The notes: generated by a model from the sequence alone, not told the origin. Shown: positions 9,460 to 19,367, numbered from the stretch's first letter. The stretch: DNA of 64,000 bases from Ectopseudomonas oleovorans (GCF_003052605.1 NZ_QASO01000066.1:1-64000); one strand, 5' to 3'. Program-made: numbers and translations.

Positions 9460-9540
9460 AAACCAGCCCTGCGAAAAATAGACCGGACAGTGTCCGAGCA
9501 CGCCTGATGCCACTCAGTCAGGCGTCAACGTATCGAATGT

Positions 9541-9613
9541 GTAGGAGCGGCGCCCCGCCGCGAATCAAGGCGCCGCGCATTTGAAAAGCTTCGCCCCGAG
9601 GCGGGGCTCCTAC
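9541..9613. repeat. REP pair (class 2 arm facing class 1 arm)
   Basis: Two GTAG-headed palindromic units face each other: 9541-9563 (GTAGGAGCGGCGCC...) and the reverse complement unit 9591-9613 (ending GGCGGGGCTCCTAC). Each arm can fold alone. The same two arm types recur at 33021-33109 and 38979-39051. GTAG-headed REPs of this kind are typical substrates of REP-associated tyrosine transposases (RAYT). No such transposase gene is in this window. Confidence 0.8.
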
Positions 9614-9740
9614 GAACGATCGCGTTGAATCGACATTCCCCAGGCGCGCGGCTCTGCGCCTCCAAAACCCGCTGATTTGCCCGAGAAGCGCGGCTCTGCT
9701 AGTGTCGCGCCCGATTCTACGCTTCCCGAGACCAGCCACC

Positions 9741-9983
9741 ATGGCCCGCAAGAAAGCCGCCCCCGACTTCGAACACTCCCTCGCCGAACTGCAGACGCTG
9801 GTCGAGCGCCTGGAGAGCGGCGAGCTGTCGCTGGAAGACTCGCTGACTGCTTTCGAGCAGGGCATCGGCCTGACCCGTGAATGTCAGGCCGCCCTGGCCC
9901 AGGCCGAGCAGAAGGTGCAGATTCTGCTCGAGCGCGACGGTGAGTTGCAGCCCGCCCCCTTCGACACGGACGAGCCCGCATGA
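9741..9983 (+). CDS. xseB: Exodeoxyribonuclease VII small subunit
   Basis: The 80-residue product ([28 protein letters not shown]) is the size of XseB and contains its conserved helical pattern, including [19 protein letters not shown]. XseB associates with XseA to form exonuclease VII, which degrades single-stranded DNA in the cytoplasm. ATG 9741 was chosen because the residues encoded upstream in frame do not resemble the family. The stop overlaps the ispA start by 4 bp (ATGA), indicating translational coupling; xseB-ispA-dxs is the usual order. Confidence 0.95.
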   Translation: MARKKAAPDFEHSLAELQTLVERLESGELSLEDSLTAFEQGIGLTRECQAALAQAEQKVQILLERDGELQPAPFDTDEPA

Positions 9984-10867
9984 TTGCGGCGTATCAGAAG
10001 CGCTGCCAGAGTCGCGTCGACACTGCACTGGAAGCGCTGTTTCAAGCTCCGCGCTCGGAGCTCGAGCGCCTCTACCAGGCCATGCGCTACAGCGTGATGA
10101 ACGGCGGCAAGCGCGTGCGCCCGCTGCTGGTCTATGCCGCTTGCGAGGCTCTCGAAGGTGATCTCGAACGTGCCGATGGCGCTGCCTGTGCGGTGGAGCT
10201 GATCCATGCCTACTCGCTGGTGCACGACGATCTGCCGGCGATGGACGATGACGACCTGCGTCGCGGTCAGCCGACCACCCACAAGGCCTTCGACGAAGCC
10301 AGTGCCATCCTTGCTGGCGATGGTCTGCAAAGCCTGGCCTTCGAAGTGCTCGCCGACCACCGGCGCAATCCGCAGGATGCCGAGACGCGCCTGCAGATGA
10401 TCGAGTTGCTGAGCCAGGCTGCAGGCCCGGCCGGCATGGTCGGCGGTCAGGCCATCGACCTTGGCTCGGTCGGCCGGAGGCTCGACCAGCAGGCGCTGGA
10501 AGTGATGCACCGGCACAAGACCGGCGCGCTGATCGAAGCCAGCGTGGCGCTCGGCGCCCTGGCCAGTGGCAACATCGACGAGCTCGCGCACAAGGCCCTG
10601 TTGCAATACGCCCGCGCCATCGGCCTGGCCTTCCAGGTACAGGACGACATCCTCGACGTGGAGAGCGATACCGCCACCCTGGGCAAGACCCAGGGCAAGG
10701 ACGAAGCCCACGACAAGCCCACCTACCCCGCCCTGCTTGGCCTCGACGCGGCCAAGGACTACGCACTGGAGCTGCGCGACCAGGCCCTGCACGTGCTGCG
10801 CCCGTTCGGCAACAGCGCCGAACCGCTGCGCGAGCTGGCGCGCTACATCGTCGAGCGACGCAGCTAG
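9980..10867 (+). CDS. ispA: Farnesyl diphosphate synthase (polyprenyl synthase)
   Basis: The 295-residue protein condenses isopentenyl diphosphate with allylic diphosphates to give farnesyl diphosphate for quinones and undecaprenyl phosphate. The first aspartate-rich motif, [14 protein letters not shown], is near residue 84 and the second, DDILD, near residue 222; GGKRVRP near residue 42 binds diphosphate. The four-base overlap with xseB places it in the same operon. Downstream, dxs normally follows closely, but here a 1.5-kb insertion with a gene fragment and a hydrolase gene separates them. Confidence 0.95.
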   Translation: MIAAYQKRCQSRVDTALEALFQAPRSELERLYQAMRYSVMNGGKRVRPLLVYAACEALEGDLERADGAACAVELIHAYSLVHDDLPAMDDDDLRRGQPTTHKAFDEASAILAGDGLQSLAFEVLADHRRNPQDAETRLQMIELLSQAAGPAGMVGGQAIDLGSVGRRLDQQALEVMHRHKTGALIEASVALGALASGNIDELAHKALLQYARAIGLAFQVQDDILDVESDTATLGKTQGKDEAHDKPTYPALLGLDAAKDYALELRDQALHVLRPFGNSAEPLRELARYIVERRS

Positions 10868-11016
10868 GCCGCTCTTGAGGGAGCGGCTTCAGCCGCGAAA
10901 GCCACGCGCTATCATCATTTGCATCTATGTCGGCATGATCGCCGCATAAGGCTTGCTTTACCCCTGCGGCCAGCCTCCTAAGATGGCTCCATAACGACAT
11001 GACGTCCGGAGCCGCC

Positions 11017-11250
11017 ATGCCATTCCCCGCCCTGCTGATCGCCAACCGCGGCGAGATCGCCATCCGTATCGCCCAGGCCTGCGCCGACCTCGGTATTCGC
11101 AGCGTGGCGGTATATGCCGAAGATGACGGAACCTGCCTGCACACACGCAAGGCCGACCAGGCCGTTGCGCTGGCTGGACGCGGCCTCAATGCGGCGCCGC
11201 GTCCGACCCGGCGCGACGGTAAGAAACGTCCCTTCGTCGACACCTGGTAA
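11017..11250 (+). pseudogene. Biotin carboxylase N-terminal fragment
   Basis: From ATG 11017 the frame reads MPFPALLIANRGEIAIRIAQ and on through ACADLGIRSVAVYAEDD to about residue 57. This is the start of an acetyl-CoA/pyruvate-carboxylase-type biotin carboxylase, a protein normally at least 450 residues long and often fused to further domains. After LAGRG the frame continues for about 21 unrelated residues to a stop. The ATP-grasp and catalytic regions are missing. TTTACC and TAAGAT, 16 bp apart just upstream, look like a retained promoter. It is a 5' remnant left by deletion or rearrangement between ispA and dxs. Confidence 0.8.
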
Positions 11251-11390
11251 GGAATTGGCTATATCCGCGTTAGCTGTTGCCAAGCAGTTCCGGGGAAGGT
11301 TCGGAGCCTTGTAGGGAGCGCCGCCCGGCCCACCCTACGGCCCTTTACCCCCCCCCAACACTTAACTCAGACATAGCCAAGGAATTATCC

Positions 11391-12341
11391 ATGCACATCG
11401 ACCATCGCCTGCTCGCCGTTAACGGCATCGAACTGAGCCTGTACAGCGCCGGGCTCGAGCACGGCAAGCCGGTGTGGCTGCTGCATGGTTTCCCGGAATG
11501 CTGGTACGCCTGGCATCCACAGATCGAGGCTCTGGCCGCCGCTGGCTATCGCGTGTTCGCCCCGGAAATGCGTGGCTACGGCGCCAGCAGCGCGCCGGCT
11601 GATCCGGCGGCCTATGACCTGCTCACCCTGTGCGGCGATATCCAGGCGGCGATGGACAAGCTCGACCAGCGCGAGGTAGCGGTGGTCGGCCACGACTGGG
11701 GCGCACCGGTGGCCTGGCATCTGGCACTGCTGGAGCCGCAGCGGGTCAAGGCGCTCGGCGCACTGTCGGTGCCCTTCGGCGGCCGGCCGAAACGCCCGGC
11801 CATCGAGATAATGCGCGAGGCCTATGCCGGGCGCTTCCACTACATCCTGTATTTCCAGCAACCGGGCGTGGCCGAGGCCGAGCTGGACGAAGACATCGGC
11901 CGCAGCCTGCGCCTGCTGCTCGGCGGCCTCGGCGATGCCCTGCTGGCAACGGACAAACCAGCCGATGCGCGACTGTTCGACGGCATGCCGGATGACCTGC
12001 CACTGCCGCCCTGGTGCAACGAGGCGATGTTCGCCCACTACCTGCGCACCTTCGAGCGCCACGGCTTTCGCGGCGCGCTGAACTGGTACCGCAACTTCGA
12101 ACGCAACTGGCAACGTACCGAGGCCCTGGCCGGGCTTCAGGTGGAGCAGCCGACGCTGTTCCTGCTCGGAGAAAATGACCCGGTCGGCCGCTTCGAGGCA
12201 CCGACGCTGAAACGCATGGGCGACAAGGTGCCGCACCTGGAGCACCACGACCTGCCCGGCGCGGGCCACTGGCTACAAGCCGAATGCGGCGAACAGGTCA
12301 GCGCCCTGCTGCTGGATTTCCTGCTTAGGCACTACCGGTAA
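11391..12341 (+). CDS. Alpha/beta hydrolase, epoxide hydrolase-like
   Basis: The 316-residue protein begins at ATG 11391 after an AAGGA site. It has the epoxide-hydrolase/haloalkane-dehalogenase signature: HGFPECWYAW (oxyanion region, near residue 30), VVGHDWGAPVAW with nucleophile Asp near residue 102, a variable cap domain, an ENDPVG acid region, and GAGHWLQ carrying the catalytic His near residue 293. This suggests hydrolysis of epoxides or related electrophiles in the cytoplasm; the substrate is unknown. It lies between a biotin-carboxylase remnant and dxs, an interruption of the usual ispA-dxs spacing, and may have arrived with that rearrangement. Confidence 0.85.
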   Translation: MHIDHRLLAVNGIELSLYSAGLEHGKPVWLLHGFPECWYAWHPQIEALAAAGYRVFAPEMRGYGASSAPADPAAYDLLTLCGDIQAAMDKLDQREVAVVGHDWGAPVAWHLALLEPQRVKALGALSVPFGGRPKRPAIEIMREAYAGRFHYILYFQQPGVAEAELDEDIGRSLRLLLGGLGDALLATDKPADARLFDGMPDDLPLPPWCNEAMFAHYLRTFERHGFRGALNWYRNFERNWQRTEALAGLQVEQPTLFLLGENDPVGRFEAPTLKRMGDKVPHLEHHDLPGAGHWLQAECGEQVSALLLDFLLRHYR

Positions 12342-12423
12342 CGGCGATATGGACAGCGGATTGGGCTGTTTTCCTGGCATCAGGTAAACTGCCGCATCTT
12401 TTACACCTATAACGATTCGCCTG

Positions 12424-14313
12424 ATGCCGACCACTTTCCACGAGATCCCCCGCGAGCGCCCGTTGACGCCGCTGCTCGACAGCGCCAACACGCCCGACGA
12501 ACTGCGCCGCCTGGCCGAAGCGGACCTGGAAACCCTCGCCGACGAACTGCGCCAATACCTGCTCTATAGCGTTGGCCAGAGCGGCGGGCACTTCGGTGCC
12601 GGGCTCGGCGTGATCGAGCTGACCATCGCCCTGCATTACGTCTTCGACACCCCCGATGACCGCCTGGTGTGGGACGTCGGCCATCAGGCCTACCCGCACA
12701 AGATCCTCACCGGTCGCCGCGAGCGCATGGGAAGCCTGCGCCAGAAGGACGGCCTGGCCGCCTTCCCGCGCCGTAGCGAGAGCGAGTACGACACCTTCGG
12801 CGTCGGCCACTCCAGCACCAGCATCAGCGCGGCGCTGGGCATGGCCATCGCCGCCCGCCTGAAGGGCGAGAAGCGCAAGAGCGTGGCGGTGATCGGTGAC
12901 GGCGCACTGACCGCCGGCATGGCCTTCGAGGCGCTGAATCACGCCACCGACGTCGGCGCCAACATGCTGGTGATCCTCAACGACAACGACATGTCGATCT
13001 CCAAGAATGTCGGCGGCCTGTCCAACTACCTGGCCAAGATCATCTCCAGCCGCACCTACGCCAGCATGCGCGAGGGCAGCAAGAAGATCCTCTCGCGCCT
13101 GCCCGGCGCCTGGGAAATCGCGCGCAAGGTCGAGGAACACGCCAAGGGCATGCTGGTGCCCGGCACCCTGTTCGAGGAGCTGGGCTGGAACTACGTTGGC
13201 CCCATCGACGGCCACGACCTGCCGACCCTGCTCGCCACCCTGCGCAATATGCGCGACCTCGACGGCCCGCAGTTCCTGCATGTGGTGACCAAGAAGGGCA
13301 AGGGCTTCGCCCCGGCCGAGGCTGACCCCATCGGCTATCACGCCATCACCAAGCTGGAACCGGTGCCCCCGGTAGCCGCTCCGAAGAAGCCAAGCGGCCC
13401 GAAATACTCCAACGTATTCGGCCAGTGGCTGTGCGACATGGCCGCCGCTGACAACCGCCTGGTGGGCATCACCCCGGCGATGAAGGAAGGCTCGGATCTG
13501 GTGGCGTTCAGCGAGCGCTTCCCCGAGCGCTACTTCGACGTGGCGATTGCCGAGCAGCACGCCGTGACCCTGGCCGCCGGCATGGCCTGCGAAGGTGCCA
13601 AGCCGGTGGTGGCGATCTACTCCACCTTCCTCCAGCGCGCCTATGACCAGTTGATCCACGACGTCGCCGTGCAGCACCTCGACGTGCTGTTCGCCATCGA
13701 CCGCGCCGGCCTGGTCGGCGAAGACGGCCCGACTCACGCAGGCAGCTTCGACCTGTCCTACCTGCGCTGCATCCCCGGCATGCTGGTGATGACGCCGAGC
13801 GACGAGAACGAGCTGCGCCGCATGCTCACCACCGGCCACCTGTTCGACGGCCCGGCGGCGGTGCGCTATCCACGCGGCACCGGCCCTAACGCGCCGCTCG
13901 ATGCCGGCCTGGAGCCGCTGGAAATTGGCAAGGCGGTGGTACGCCGCCAGGGCAAGGGCGTCGCCCTGCTGGCCTTCGGCGTGCAACTGGCCGAAGCCCT
14001 GCGCGTGGGTGAAACGCTGGATGCCACGGTGGTCGACATGCGCTTCGTCAAACCGCTGGACGAAGCCCTGCTGCGCGAACTGGCAGGCAGCCACGAGCTG
14101 CTGGTGACCATCGAAGAAAACAGCATCATGGGCGGCGCCGGTAGCGCGGTCAGCGAATTCTTCGCCGCCGAGAACATCCAGCTGCCGCTGCTGCACCTGG
14201 GCCTGCCCGACTATTACGTCGAGCACGCCAAGCCCAGCCAGATGCTCGCCGAATGCGGCCTCGACGAGGCCGGCATCGAATCGGCGGTGCGCGAGCGCCT
14301 GGCGCGGCTGTAG
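12424..14313 (+). CDS. dxs: 1-deoxy-D-xylulose-5-phosphate synthase
   Basis: The 629-residue enzyme condenses pyruvate and glyceraldehyde 3-phosphate, the first step of the MEP isoprenoid pathway, using thiamine diphosphate. The cofactor-binding [17 protein letters not shown] motif is near residue 157 with NDNDMSIS following; the transketolase domain has [16 protein letters not shown] near residue 377, and [14 protein letters not shown] near residue 128 is also conserved. Length is as expected for the family. ispA, its pathway partner, lies upstream on the same strand, but interposed genes mean dxs probably has its own promoter in 12342-12423. Confidence 0.96.
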   Translation: MPTTFHEIPRERPLTPLLDSANTPDELRRLAEADLETLADELRQYLLYSVGQSGGHFGAGLGVIELTIALHYVFDTPDDRLVWDVGHQAYPHKILTGRRERMGSLRQKDGLAAFPRRSESEYDTFGVGHSSTSISAALGMAIAARLKGEKRKSVAVIGDGALTAGMAFEALNHATDVGANMLVILNDNDMSISKNVGGLSNYLAKIISSRTYASMREGSKKILSRLPGAWEIARKVEEHAKGMLVPGTLFEELGWNYVGPIDGHDLPTLLATLRNMRDLDGPQFLHVVTKKGKGFAPAEADPIGYHAITKLEPVPPVAAPKKPSGPKYSNVFGQWLCDMAAADNRLVGITPAMKEGSDLVAFSERFPERYFDVAIAEQHAVTLAAGMACEGAKPVVAIYSTFLQRAYDQLIHDVAVQHLDVLFAIDRAGLVGEDGPTHAGSFDLSYLRCIPGMLVMTPSDENELRRMLTTGHLFDGPAAVRYPRGTGPNAPLDAGLEPLEIGKAVVRRQGKGVALLAFGVQLAEALRVGETLDATVVDMRFVKPLDEALLRELAGSHELLVTIEENSIMGGAGSAVSEFFAAENIQLPLLHLGLPDYYVEHAKPSQMLAECGLDEAGIESAVRERLARL

Positions 14314-14319
14314 AACCCT

Positions 14320-14383
14320 GTGGGAGCGGACTTGTCCGCGAATAAAACGAGCGGAAAAGCTTCGCGGACAAGTCCGCTCCCAC
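14320..14383. repeat. REP-like inverted repeat
   Basis: Two 22-bp arms, 14320-14341 and 14362-14383, are exact reverse complements beginning GTGGGAGCGGACTTGTCCGC and separated by 20 bp. It starts 7 bp after the dxs stop codon and may help terminate dxs transcription. The family differs from the GTAG-headed REPs seen elsewhere in the window. Confidence 0.75.
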
Positions 14384-14439
14384 GCCCGCCCCGGCCTTGT
14401 GCTTTGGCCCCCCGCGCATTATGGTGCGCGGCGTTTTGC

Positions 14440-14615
14440 TGTACCGAGGTTCGCCCGATTCTGGGCGTTAAACGGGAAGCAGGTGAAAGACCTGCGCTGC
14501 CCCCGCAACGGTAAACCGACCGCAATCCCCGCGATTGCACGCTGTCTCGACAGACCACTGGGCAAGCGCCCGGGAAGGTGAGACCAGCGCGAGTCGGCAG
14601 CCCGGAGACCGGCCT
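14440..14615 (+). ncRNA. Cobalamin (B12) riboswitch
   Basis: The leader of the TonB receptor gene holds the conserved blocks of the adenosylcobalamin riboswitch in order: GAGGTTC with GTTAAACGGGAAGCAGGTG, CTGCCCCCGCAACGGTAA, CACTGGG...CGGGAAGGTGAGACC, and the B12 box AGTCGGCAGCCCGGAGACC at 14594-14612. It begins ~285 bp upstream of the start codon. Cobalamin binding would be expected to shut down expression of the downstream B12 receptor. Confidence 0.92.
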
Positions 14616-14725
14616 TGGTGCGTTGTGACAGGTGTTGCGGAGGGCAGCACCGTCAAGCGCTGCCCTGCGTCGCGCTTGCGCCTGCCCTCCTCGAAAGTCT
14701 GTCGACCTTTGAGGAAAAATAATTA

Positions 14726-16666
14726 ATGAAACTGTCCCGCCTTGCCCTGGCCATCGCCCTGGCGCCGAGCCTGACCCTGGGCGCCACCGATCAAGCCCGC
14801 GAAAGCGCTCTGGAACTGCCACCCCAGGTAATCACCCGCGCCACACCGATCCAGCAGACCACCCCGGCCAGCGTCGCCGTCATCGACCGCCAACAGATCG
14901 ACGACAGCGCCGCCACCTCGCTGCTCGACCTGCTGCGCAGCCAGGCCGGCGTGCAGATCCGCGACATCATGGGCGACGGCAACCGCGCCGTCATCAGCCT
15001 GCGCGGCTTCGGTGACAATGCCATAAACAACATCCTGGTACTGGTCGATGGCCGTCGCCTCAACCAGCCAAACCTGTCCGGCCCGGCACTGAACAGCGTG
15101 GCGCTGGCCAATATCGAGCGCATCGAGATCGTCCGTGGCGCCGGCACCGTGCTGTATGGCGACCAGGCGGTCGGCGGCGTCATCAACATCGTCACGCGCA
15201 CGCCGCAAAGCCGCGAAGCCTACCTGGAAGCCAGCCGTGGCAGTCACGACCTGGAGGCCTATCGCGGGCATATCTTCCAGCCCCTGGGCGCCGGCTTCTC
15301 ACTCTATGCCAGCGGCGAAACACGCAACCGCGACAACTACCGCGACCACAACCATGCCAACTACAGCAGCGCCTTCACCCGCCTGCGTTACGATCACGAC
15401 AGCGGCCACGCCCTCTACGAATACCAGAGCATCGACGACTAACTGCTCTACCCCGATGCCCTGAGCCTGGCTCAGCGCCGCGCGGATCGTCGCCAGAGCG
15501 TTTCCAGCGCCTGGAACGACAGCAAGACCCAGGTACACCGCCTGGCCCTCGAGCAGCAACTGGGATCGATCTGGACCGCCAACCTCGACTACAGCCACAG
15601 CGACCAGGACGGCGTCGGCAGCTTCGGCGTGGGGCGTTACGACCAGGACACCCGCATCGAAAGCGTCAGCCCGCGTCTGACCGGACGCTTCGACACGCCG
15701 CTGGGCAGCAGCACCCTGCTGCTGGGCCACGACCGTATCGTCAGCGATTACCAGACCAGTTGGGGCAGCGATGCCGAGCAGACCCTCAAGGACTGGTACG
15801 GCCAATACAGCCAGCAACTGGGCAGCGATCTGACCCTGACCCTGGGCTACCGCAGCAGCAAGGTGGAAGATAGCGACCATGCCGCCAACCGCCGGCACGA
15901 CGACCGCGAAGGCAGCAGCAGTATCGGCCTGAGCTGGCAGGCCAACGAACAGACCCGCCTGTTCCTCAAACGCGAAGATGTCCTGCGCTGGGCCAACGTC
16001 GAGGAAAACGGCTTCGTCCTGCCAGACGTGACCTTCCTCAAGCCGCAGACCGGCAGCTCCTGGGAAAGCGGCATCGAATGGCGCGACGCGATCCAGAGCT
16101 ACCAGGCCACCCTGTACCGCCTGGACCTGAACGACGAACTGATGTACGACTCGGCCATCGCCAATCCCATGCCCTGGGACCCGCTGGCCACCGGCGCCAA
16201 TATCAACCTGGACAAGACCCGCCGCGACGGCCTGCTGCTGGAAGCACGCCGCCAGTTGAGCGACAGGCTGGCTATCGGCGGCCAGTACAGCTTCACCGAT
16301 TCCGAATACCGCGCCGGCAGCTTCAGGGGCAACGAAGTGCCCTGGGTGGCCCGCCACACCGCCAGCGCCAACCTCAACTACCTGATACTGCCGGGCCTCA
16401 CGGGTTATCTCGAAGCGGTCTACACCGGTGCCCGCTACCTCGCCAGCGACGACGCCCAGCAGCTCCCGCGCGAAGGCGGCCACACCCTGTTCAACGCGGC
16501 GCTGAGCTACGAGCGGCAAGGCTTCGTCGGCAAGCTGCGGGTCAACAACCTCACCGGCAAACGCTACGACAGCTACGCCACCTACAGCCAGTGGACGCCC
16601 GGCAACAAGGGCCTGTACCCCGCCGCCCGCGAGGATGTCCAGCTCAGCATCGGCTATCGCTTCTAA
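14726..16666 (+). pseudogene. btuB: TonB-dependent cobalamin receptor (BtuB-like) with one in-frame stop
   Basis: The frame starts with a signal peptide, then a plug domain (VITRATPIQQTTPASVAVIDRQ, VRGAGTVLYGDQAVGGVINIVT), and ends in the aromatic-terminated barrel strand VQLSIGYRF. A TAA at 15440-15442, codon 239, interrupts it; the same frame continues open for another 408 codons with clear barrel sequence, so this is a single nonsense change and not a frameshift. A preceding B12 riboswitch and a convergent btuF-like gene assign it to cobalamin uptake. Without readthrough, only the plug and a few strands would be made, which would be non-functional. A sequencing error is the other explanation. 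Confidence 0.85.
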
Positions 16667-16688
16667 GGCACAACGGCTGACGTTGCTA

Positions 16689-16742
16689 GTAGGGCGGGTG
16701 CAACCCGCCATTGATCGCGCTGGCGGGTTGCACCCGCCCTAC
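16689..16742. repeat. Perfect 22-bp inverted repeat between convergent btuB and btuF
   Basis: The arms 16689-16710 and 16721-16742 are exact reverse complements (GTAGGGCGGGTGCAACCCGC...) with a 10-bp loop. It is a REP-like unit with GTAG heads and lies just between the 3' ends of two convergent genes, where it may act as a bidirectional terminator or RNA stabiliser. There is no T tract. Confidence 0.8.
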
Positions 16743-16766
16743 CCGATCAAGCACCGCGCAGGAGGC

Positions 16767-17561
16767 CTATCGCGCAGTCTTCATCAGCTCGCACAACCGC
16801 TCGACAGCCCCCAGTATCTGCCGGCTGGGCCGCTCCAGGCCCTTGTCCGGCACCGCCCAGACCTGGCCCTGGCGCACCGCGTGCAACTGCGGCCAGGCCT
16901 GCCAGCCCATCAGCTCGGCATTGCTGCCGCCGAGTATCACATCCGGGTCGCGCGCCAGCACCGCCTCGACGCTGACCTGCGGCGCCGGCTGCGGTAGATC
17001 ATCGAACAGGTTGCGCGCCCCACAGACCTGCAAGGCATCGCCGATCAGTTGCTCGCCACCTATGGTGTACAGCGGCTGATGCCAGACCTGATAGAACACC
17101 GCCAAGGGATGCTCGCGCCGATAGCGATGGCGCAACGCGCGCAGCTCGGCGCGAAATTCGGCAGCCAGCCGCTCGCCTTGCTGCACGCGGCCAATTCGCT
17201 GAGCAATGCGCACGTAAGCATCACCGAGCTGATCAAGACGCCGCGGTTCGACGCTCAGCAACTCGATACCGAAACGCTGCAACTGCGCCTGTTGCGCCGG
17301 CGGTACGCTACCGGGCGCAATCAGGATCAGATCCGGCGCCAGCTGCAACAGTCGCTCGAATTCCAGCTGACCATAACGACCAACAGTGGGCAGGTGCGCC
17401 AGCGCGGCGGGACGCTCATCGCCTTCGAGCACGCCGACCAGCAGGTCAGCAGCATCCAGGTCGAGCATGATTTCGCTGAGCGAAGGCGCCAGGCTGATCA
17501 CCCGTTCGGCGGCAGCCAACGGCAGCGCCAACAGGCACAGGGCGAGCAGCCACGTACGCAT
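16767..17561 (-). CDS. btuF: Cobalamin-binding periplasmic protein (BtuF-like)
   Basis: The 264-residue protein starts at ATG 17561 with a short signal peptide (MRTWLLALCLLALPLAAAE). It has the helical-backbone fold of class III solute-binding proteins: RVISLAPSLSEIMLDL at the N-terminus, PTVGRYGQLEFERLLQLAPDLIL, and DPDVILGGS in the C-lobe. It is related to BtuF, which binds B12 in the periplasm. It is the last gene of a ribA-membrane protein-btuF set on the minus strand with almost no spacing and converges on the btuB-like gene. Corrinoid is the probable ligand, on family and context. No btuCD genes are in the window. Confidence 0.85.
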   Translation of the reverse strand: MRTWLLALCLLALPLAAAERVISLAPSLSEIMLDLDAADLLVGVLEGDERPAALAHLPTVGRYGQLEFERLLQLAPDLILIAPGSVPPAQQAQLQRFGIELLSVEPRRLDQLGDAYVRIAQRIGRVQQGERLAAEFRAELRALRHRYRREHPLAVFYQVWHQPLYTIGGEQLIGDALQVCGARNLFDDLPQPAPQVSVEAVLARDPDVILGGSNAELMGWQAWPQLHAVRQGQVWAVPDKGLERPSRQILGAVERLCELMKTAR

Positions 17562-17562
17562 C

Positions 17563-17976
17563 TCAGCCGAGTTGACGAGGTATGCGGTAGAGGCTGTGCA
17601 GAACGATGGAGGACAGCGCCAGCAGCACCAGCGGTATCGCCTCCAGGCCAACCAGCACGGCCAGTGCGGCGATCCAGGCTGGCAGGGCCGCGCCGAGCAA
17701 GGCGCGCAAACGCACACGATCCAGCTCCAGCCAGGCGGCTGGTTCGTCGTCGCTGTCGAGGGCCTTATCGGTGGCGATCAGGGCGCGCTTGTAGGCGGAG
17801 AACAACGGCAGGCTGACGAACATCGAGGCCAGGCCGGCAATGAACAGCGGCATGCTCAGAACCGTGGCGTTACCTCCGCCGAACAACAGGTTGAACATGA
17901 ACAGAGGCGCCAGCGCCACAGCCAGCTGACGCCACCAGGCCAGGGCCAGGCGGCGCTTGACCTGAGCACGGGTCAC
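17563..17976 (-). CDS. Small hypothetical membrane protein
   Basis: The 137-residue product starts at a GTG (17976) overlapping the ribA stop by 4 bp and ends 1 bp before the btuF start. Three to four hydrophobic segments are visible (about residues 18-34, 40-60, 92-110 and 111-128), with a charged stretch between ([21 protein letters not shown]). I do not recognise the family. A homologous position between ribA and the corrinoid-binding protein gene seems conserved in Pseudomonas. Tight coupling to ribA and btuF suggests a role linked to flavin or cobalamin, but that is only positional inference. Confidence 0.75.
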   Translation of the reverse strand: MTRAQVKRRLALAWWRQLAVALAPLFMFNLLFGGGNATVLSMPLFIAGLASMFVSLPLFSAYKRALIATDKALDSDDEPAAWLELDRVRLRALLGAALPAWIAALAVLVGLEAIPLVLLALSSIVLHSLYRIPRQLG

Positions 17977-18593
17977 AGACTGCCCTCGGTCTCGCCCTGA
18001 TGCTGATTGCCCAGCATATGACCGAGCTTGCCGGCCTTGGTGGCGAGGTAACGCTTGTTGTAGGGGTTGTGCGCGATCTGCAACGGCACGCGATGATCCA
18101 CGGTGATGCCCATCTCGCCCAGCGCCTTGACCTTGCGCGGGTTGTTGGTCATCAGCTTGAGGCTATCGATGCCCAGGTGTTCGAGCATCGGCCGGCAGAT
18201 GGCATAGTCGCGCTGATCGGCGCCGAAGCCCAGGCGCTCGTTGGCTTCCACGGTATCGGCACCGCCGTCCTGCAGTTCATAGGCGCGGATCTTGTTCAAC
18301 AGACCAATACCACGGCCTTCCTGACGCAGATACAGCAGCACGCCGCGGCCTTCGTTGGCAATGGCCTGCAGCGCCGCCTGCAGCTGGGCACCACAGTCGC
18401 AACGCAGGCTGAACAGCGCGTCGCCGGTCAGGCATTCGGAATGCAGACGCCCCAGCACCGGTGCACCGTCGGCGACGTTGCCGAAGGTCAGGGCGACATG
18501 TTCCTTGCCGGTAGCCTCATCGAGAAAACCGTGCATGGTGAACACACCGAAGGGCGTGGGCAGTTGGGAGGCGGCGACGAACACGACGGACAC
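17973..18593 (-). CDS. ribA: GTP cyclohydrolase II
   Basis: The 206-residue enzyme opens GTP to start riboflavin synthesis. The zinc ligands are present in [18 protein letters not shown] (Cys residues near 54, 65 and 67), followed by [11 protein letters not shown] and [12 protein letters not shown]. Length matches stand-alone RibA. The chosen start is GTG 18593 ([16 protein letters not shown]), which fits the family N-terminus. The window also has a RibBA fusion whose GTP-cyclohydrolase domain lacks these ligands, so this gene likely supplies the actual cyclohydrolase II activity. It heads a three-gene minus-strand operon. Confidence 0.95.
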   Translation of the reverse strand: MSVVFVAASQLPTPFGVFTMHGFLDEATGKEHVALTFGNVADGAPVLGRLHSECLTGDALFSLRCDCGAQLQAALQAIANEGRGVLLYLRQEGRGIGLLNKIRAYELQDGGADTVEANERLGFGADQRDYAICRPMLEHLGIDSLKLMTNNPRKVKALGEMGITVDHRVPLQIAHNPYNKRYLATKAGKLGHMLGNQHQGETEGSL

Positions 18594-18704
18594 CGGATAC
18601 TCCTAGCAATGAGTACGAAACAGGGCCGGCATTGTATCAGTAGCCCCCGCTGGCGGGTCAGTCAGAATTGCCGATCATCAGTATCGAAACGGTCAATGGC
18701 AACC

Positions 18705-19349
18705 TCAAAGCTTGGATTCGAGCACCAGCATGCCTTGTTCTTCGCGCCAGCCCACCCGCCCCATGAAGCTCATGCCGAGCAATGCTTCGGCGGGCGCGCC
18801 ACCCTCCAACACCACGGCCTCGACACCAAGCACCTCGATATCGCCGACCTTGACCCGATCCAGGCGGACCCGCCAGCCCCGCGCCGTGCCACTGGCCGTG
18901 CTGACCGTGAGCGGTTGCCCACTGACGCGAAAGTCGATGCCTAGGCGGCGCGCCTGGGCTTCGTTGAGAGCAACCGACGTGGCACCAGTATCCACTAGGA
19001 ATGGCACACTTTGGCCGTTGACCGAACCGGTGATCCAGTAGTGACCACCTGGCCCCTTGGCGATGCTCAGACGCTTCCTTACCGGCTCGGCGAAACCGGC
19101 ACTGTATTCACGACTCAGTGGATAGGCGCGCTCGACACCCTCGACACGCAGCACCGCGCCCTGCTTGTCGACGCTGACTACCTCTACCCCACCCGGACCG
19201 GTCTGGCCGACCCGCACCAGCTTGCGCTGGCCATCGACATTGACCACTGCGGCACCGGGGAACAGCCCAACCACCTGAACCTGAGAAGCAGCGCAGACAA
19301 CACTCGACCCCAACAGCGCCAACACGGCGAGACAGTGACGAAACTGCAT
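18705..19349 (-). CDS. Retropepsin-like aspartic protease (clan AA family)
   Basis: The 214-residue protein has a signal peptide (MQFRHCLAVLALLGSSVVCA) and a C-terminal retropepsin-like domain from about residue 95. The catalytic motif FLVDTGATSVAL lies near residue 117, and LLGMSFMGRVGW near 193 is the typical second hydrophobic Gly motif. These single-domain aspartic proteases act as dimers; this one would be in the periplasm. The N-terminal part (residues 22-80) resembles a small beta-rich domain. It is followed 18 bp downstream (upstream on the minus strand) by a solute-binding protein gene. The substrate is unknown. Confidence 0.85.
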   Translation of the reverse strand: MQFRHCLAVLALLGSSVVCAASQVQVVGLFPGAAVVNVDGQRKLVRVGQTGPGGVEVVSVDKQGAVLRVEGVERAYPLSREYSAGFAEPVRKRLSIAKGPGGHYWITGSVNGQSVPFLVDTGATSVALNEAQARRLGIDFRVSGQPLTVSTASGTARGWRVRLDRVKVGDIEVLGVEAVVLEGGAPAEALLGMSFMGRVGWREEQGMLVLESKL

Positions 19350-19367
19350 GTAGGACGGCCTCCCGGC

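Noticed and set aside
11235..11380. Short inverted pair TTGGCTAT/ATAGCCAA around the carboxylase stub
   Set aside because: Eight-base arms without a duplicated target are expected by chance; not taken as transposon ends.
12325..14226. 633-codon minus-strand frame opposite dxs
   Set aside because: It is a GC-bias shadow of dxs; the residue composition is Gln/His/Val/Ala-heavy and shows no motif.
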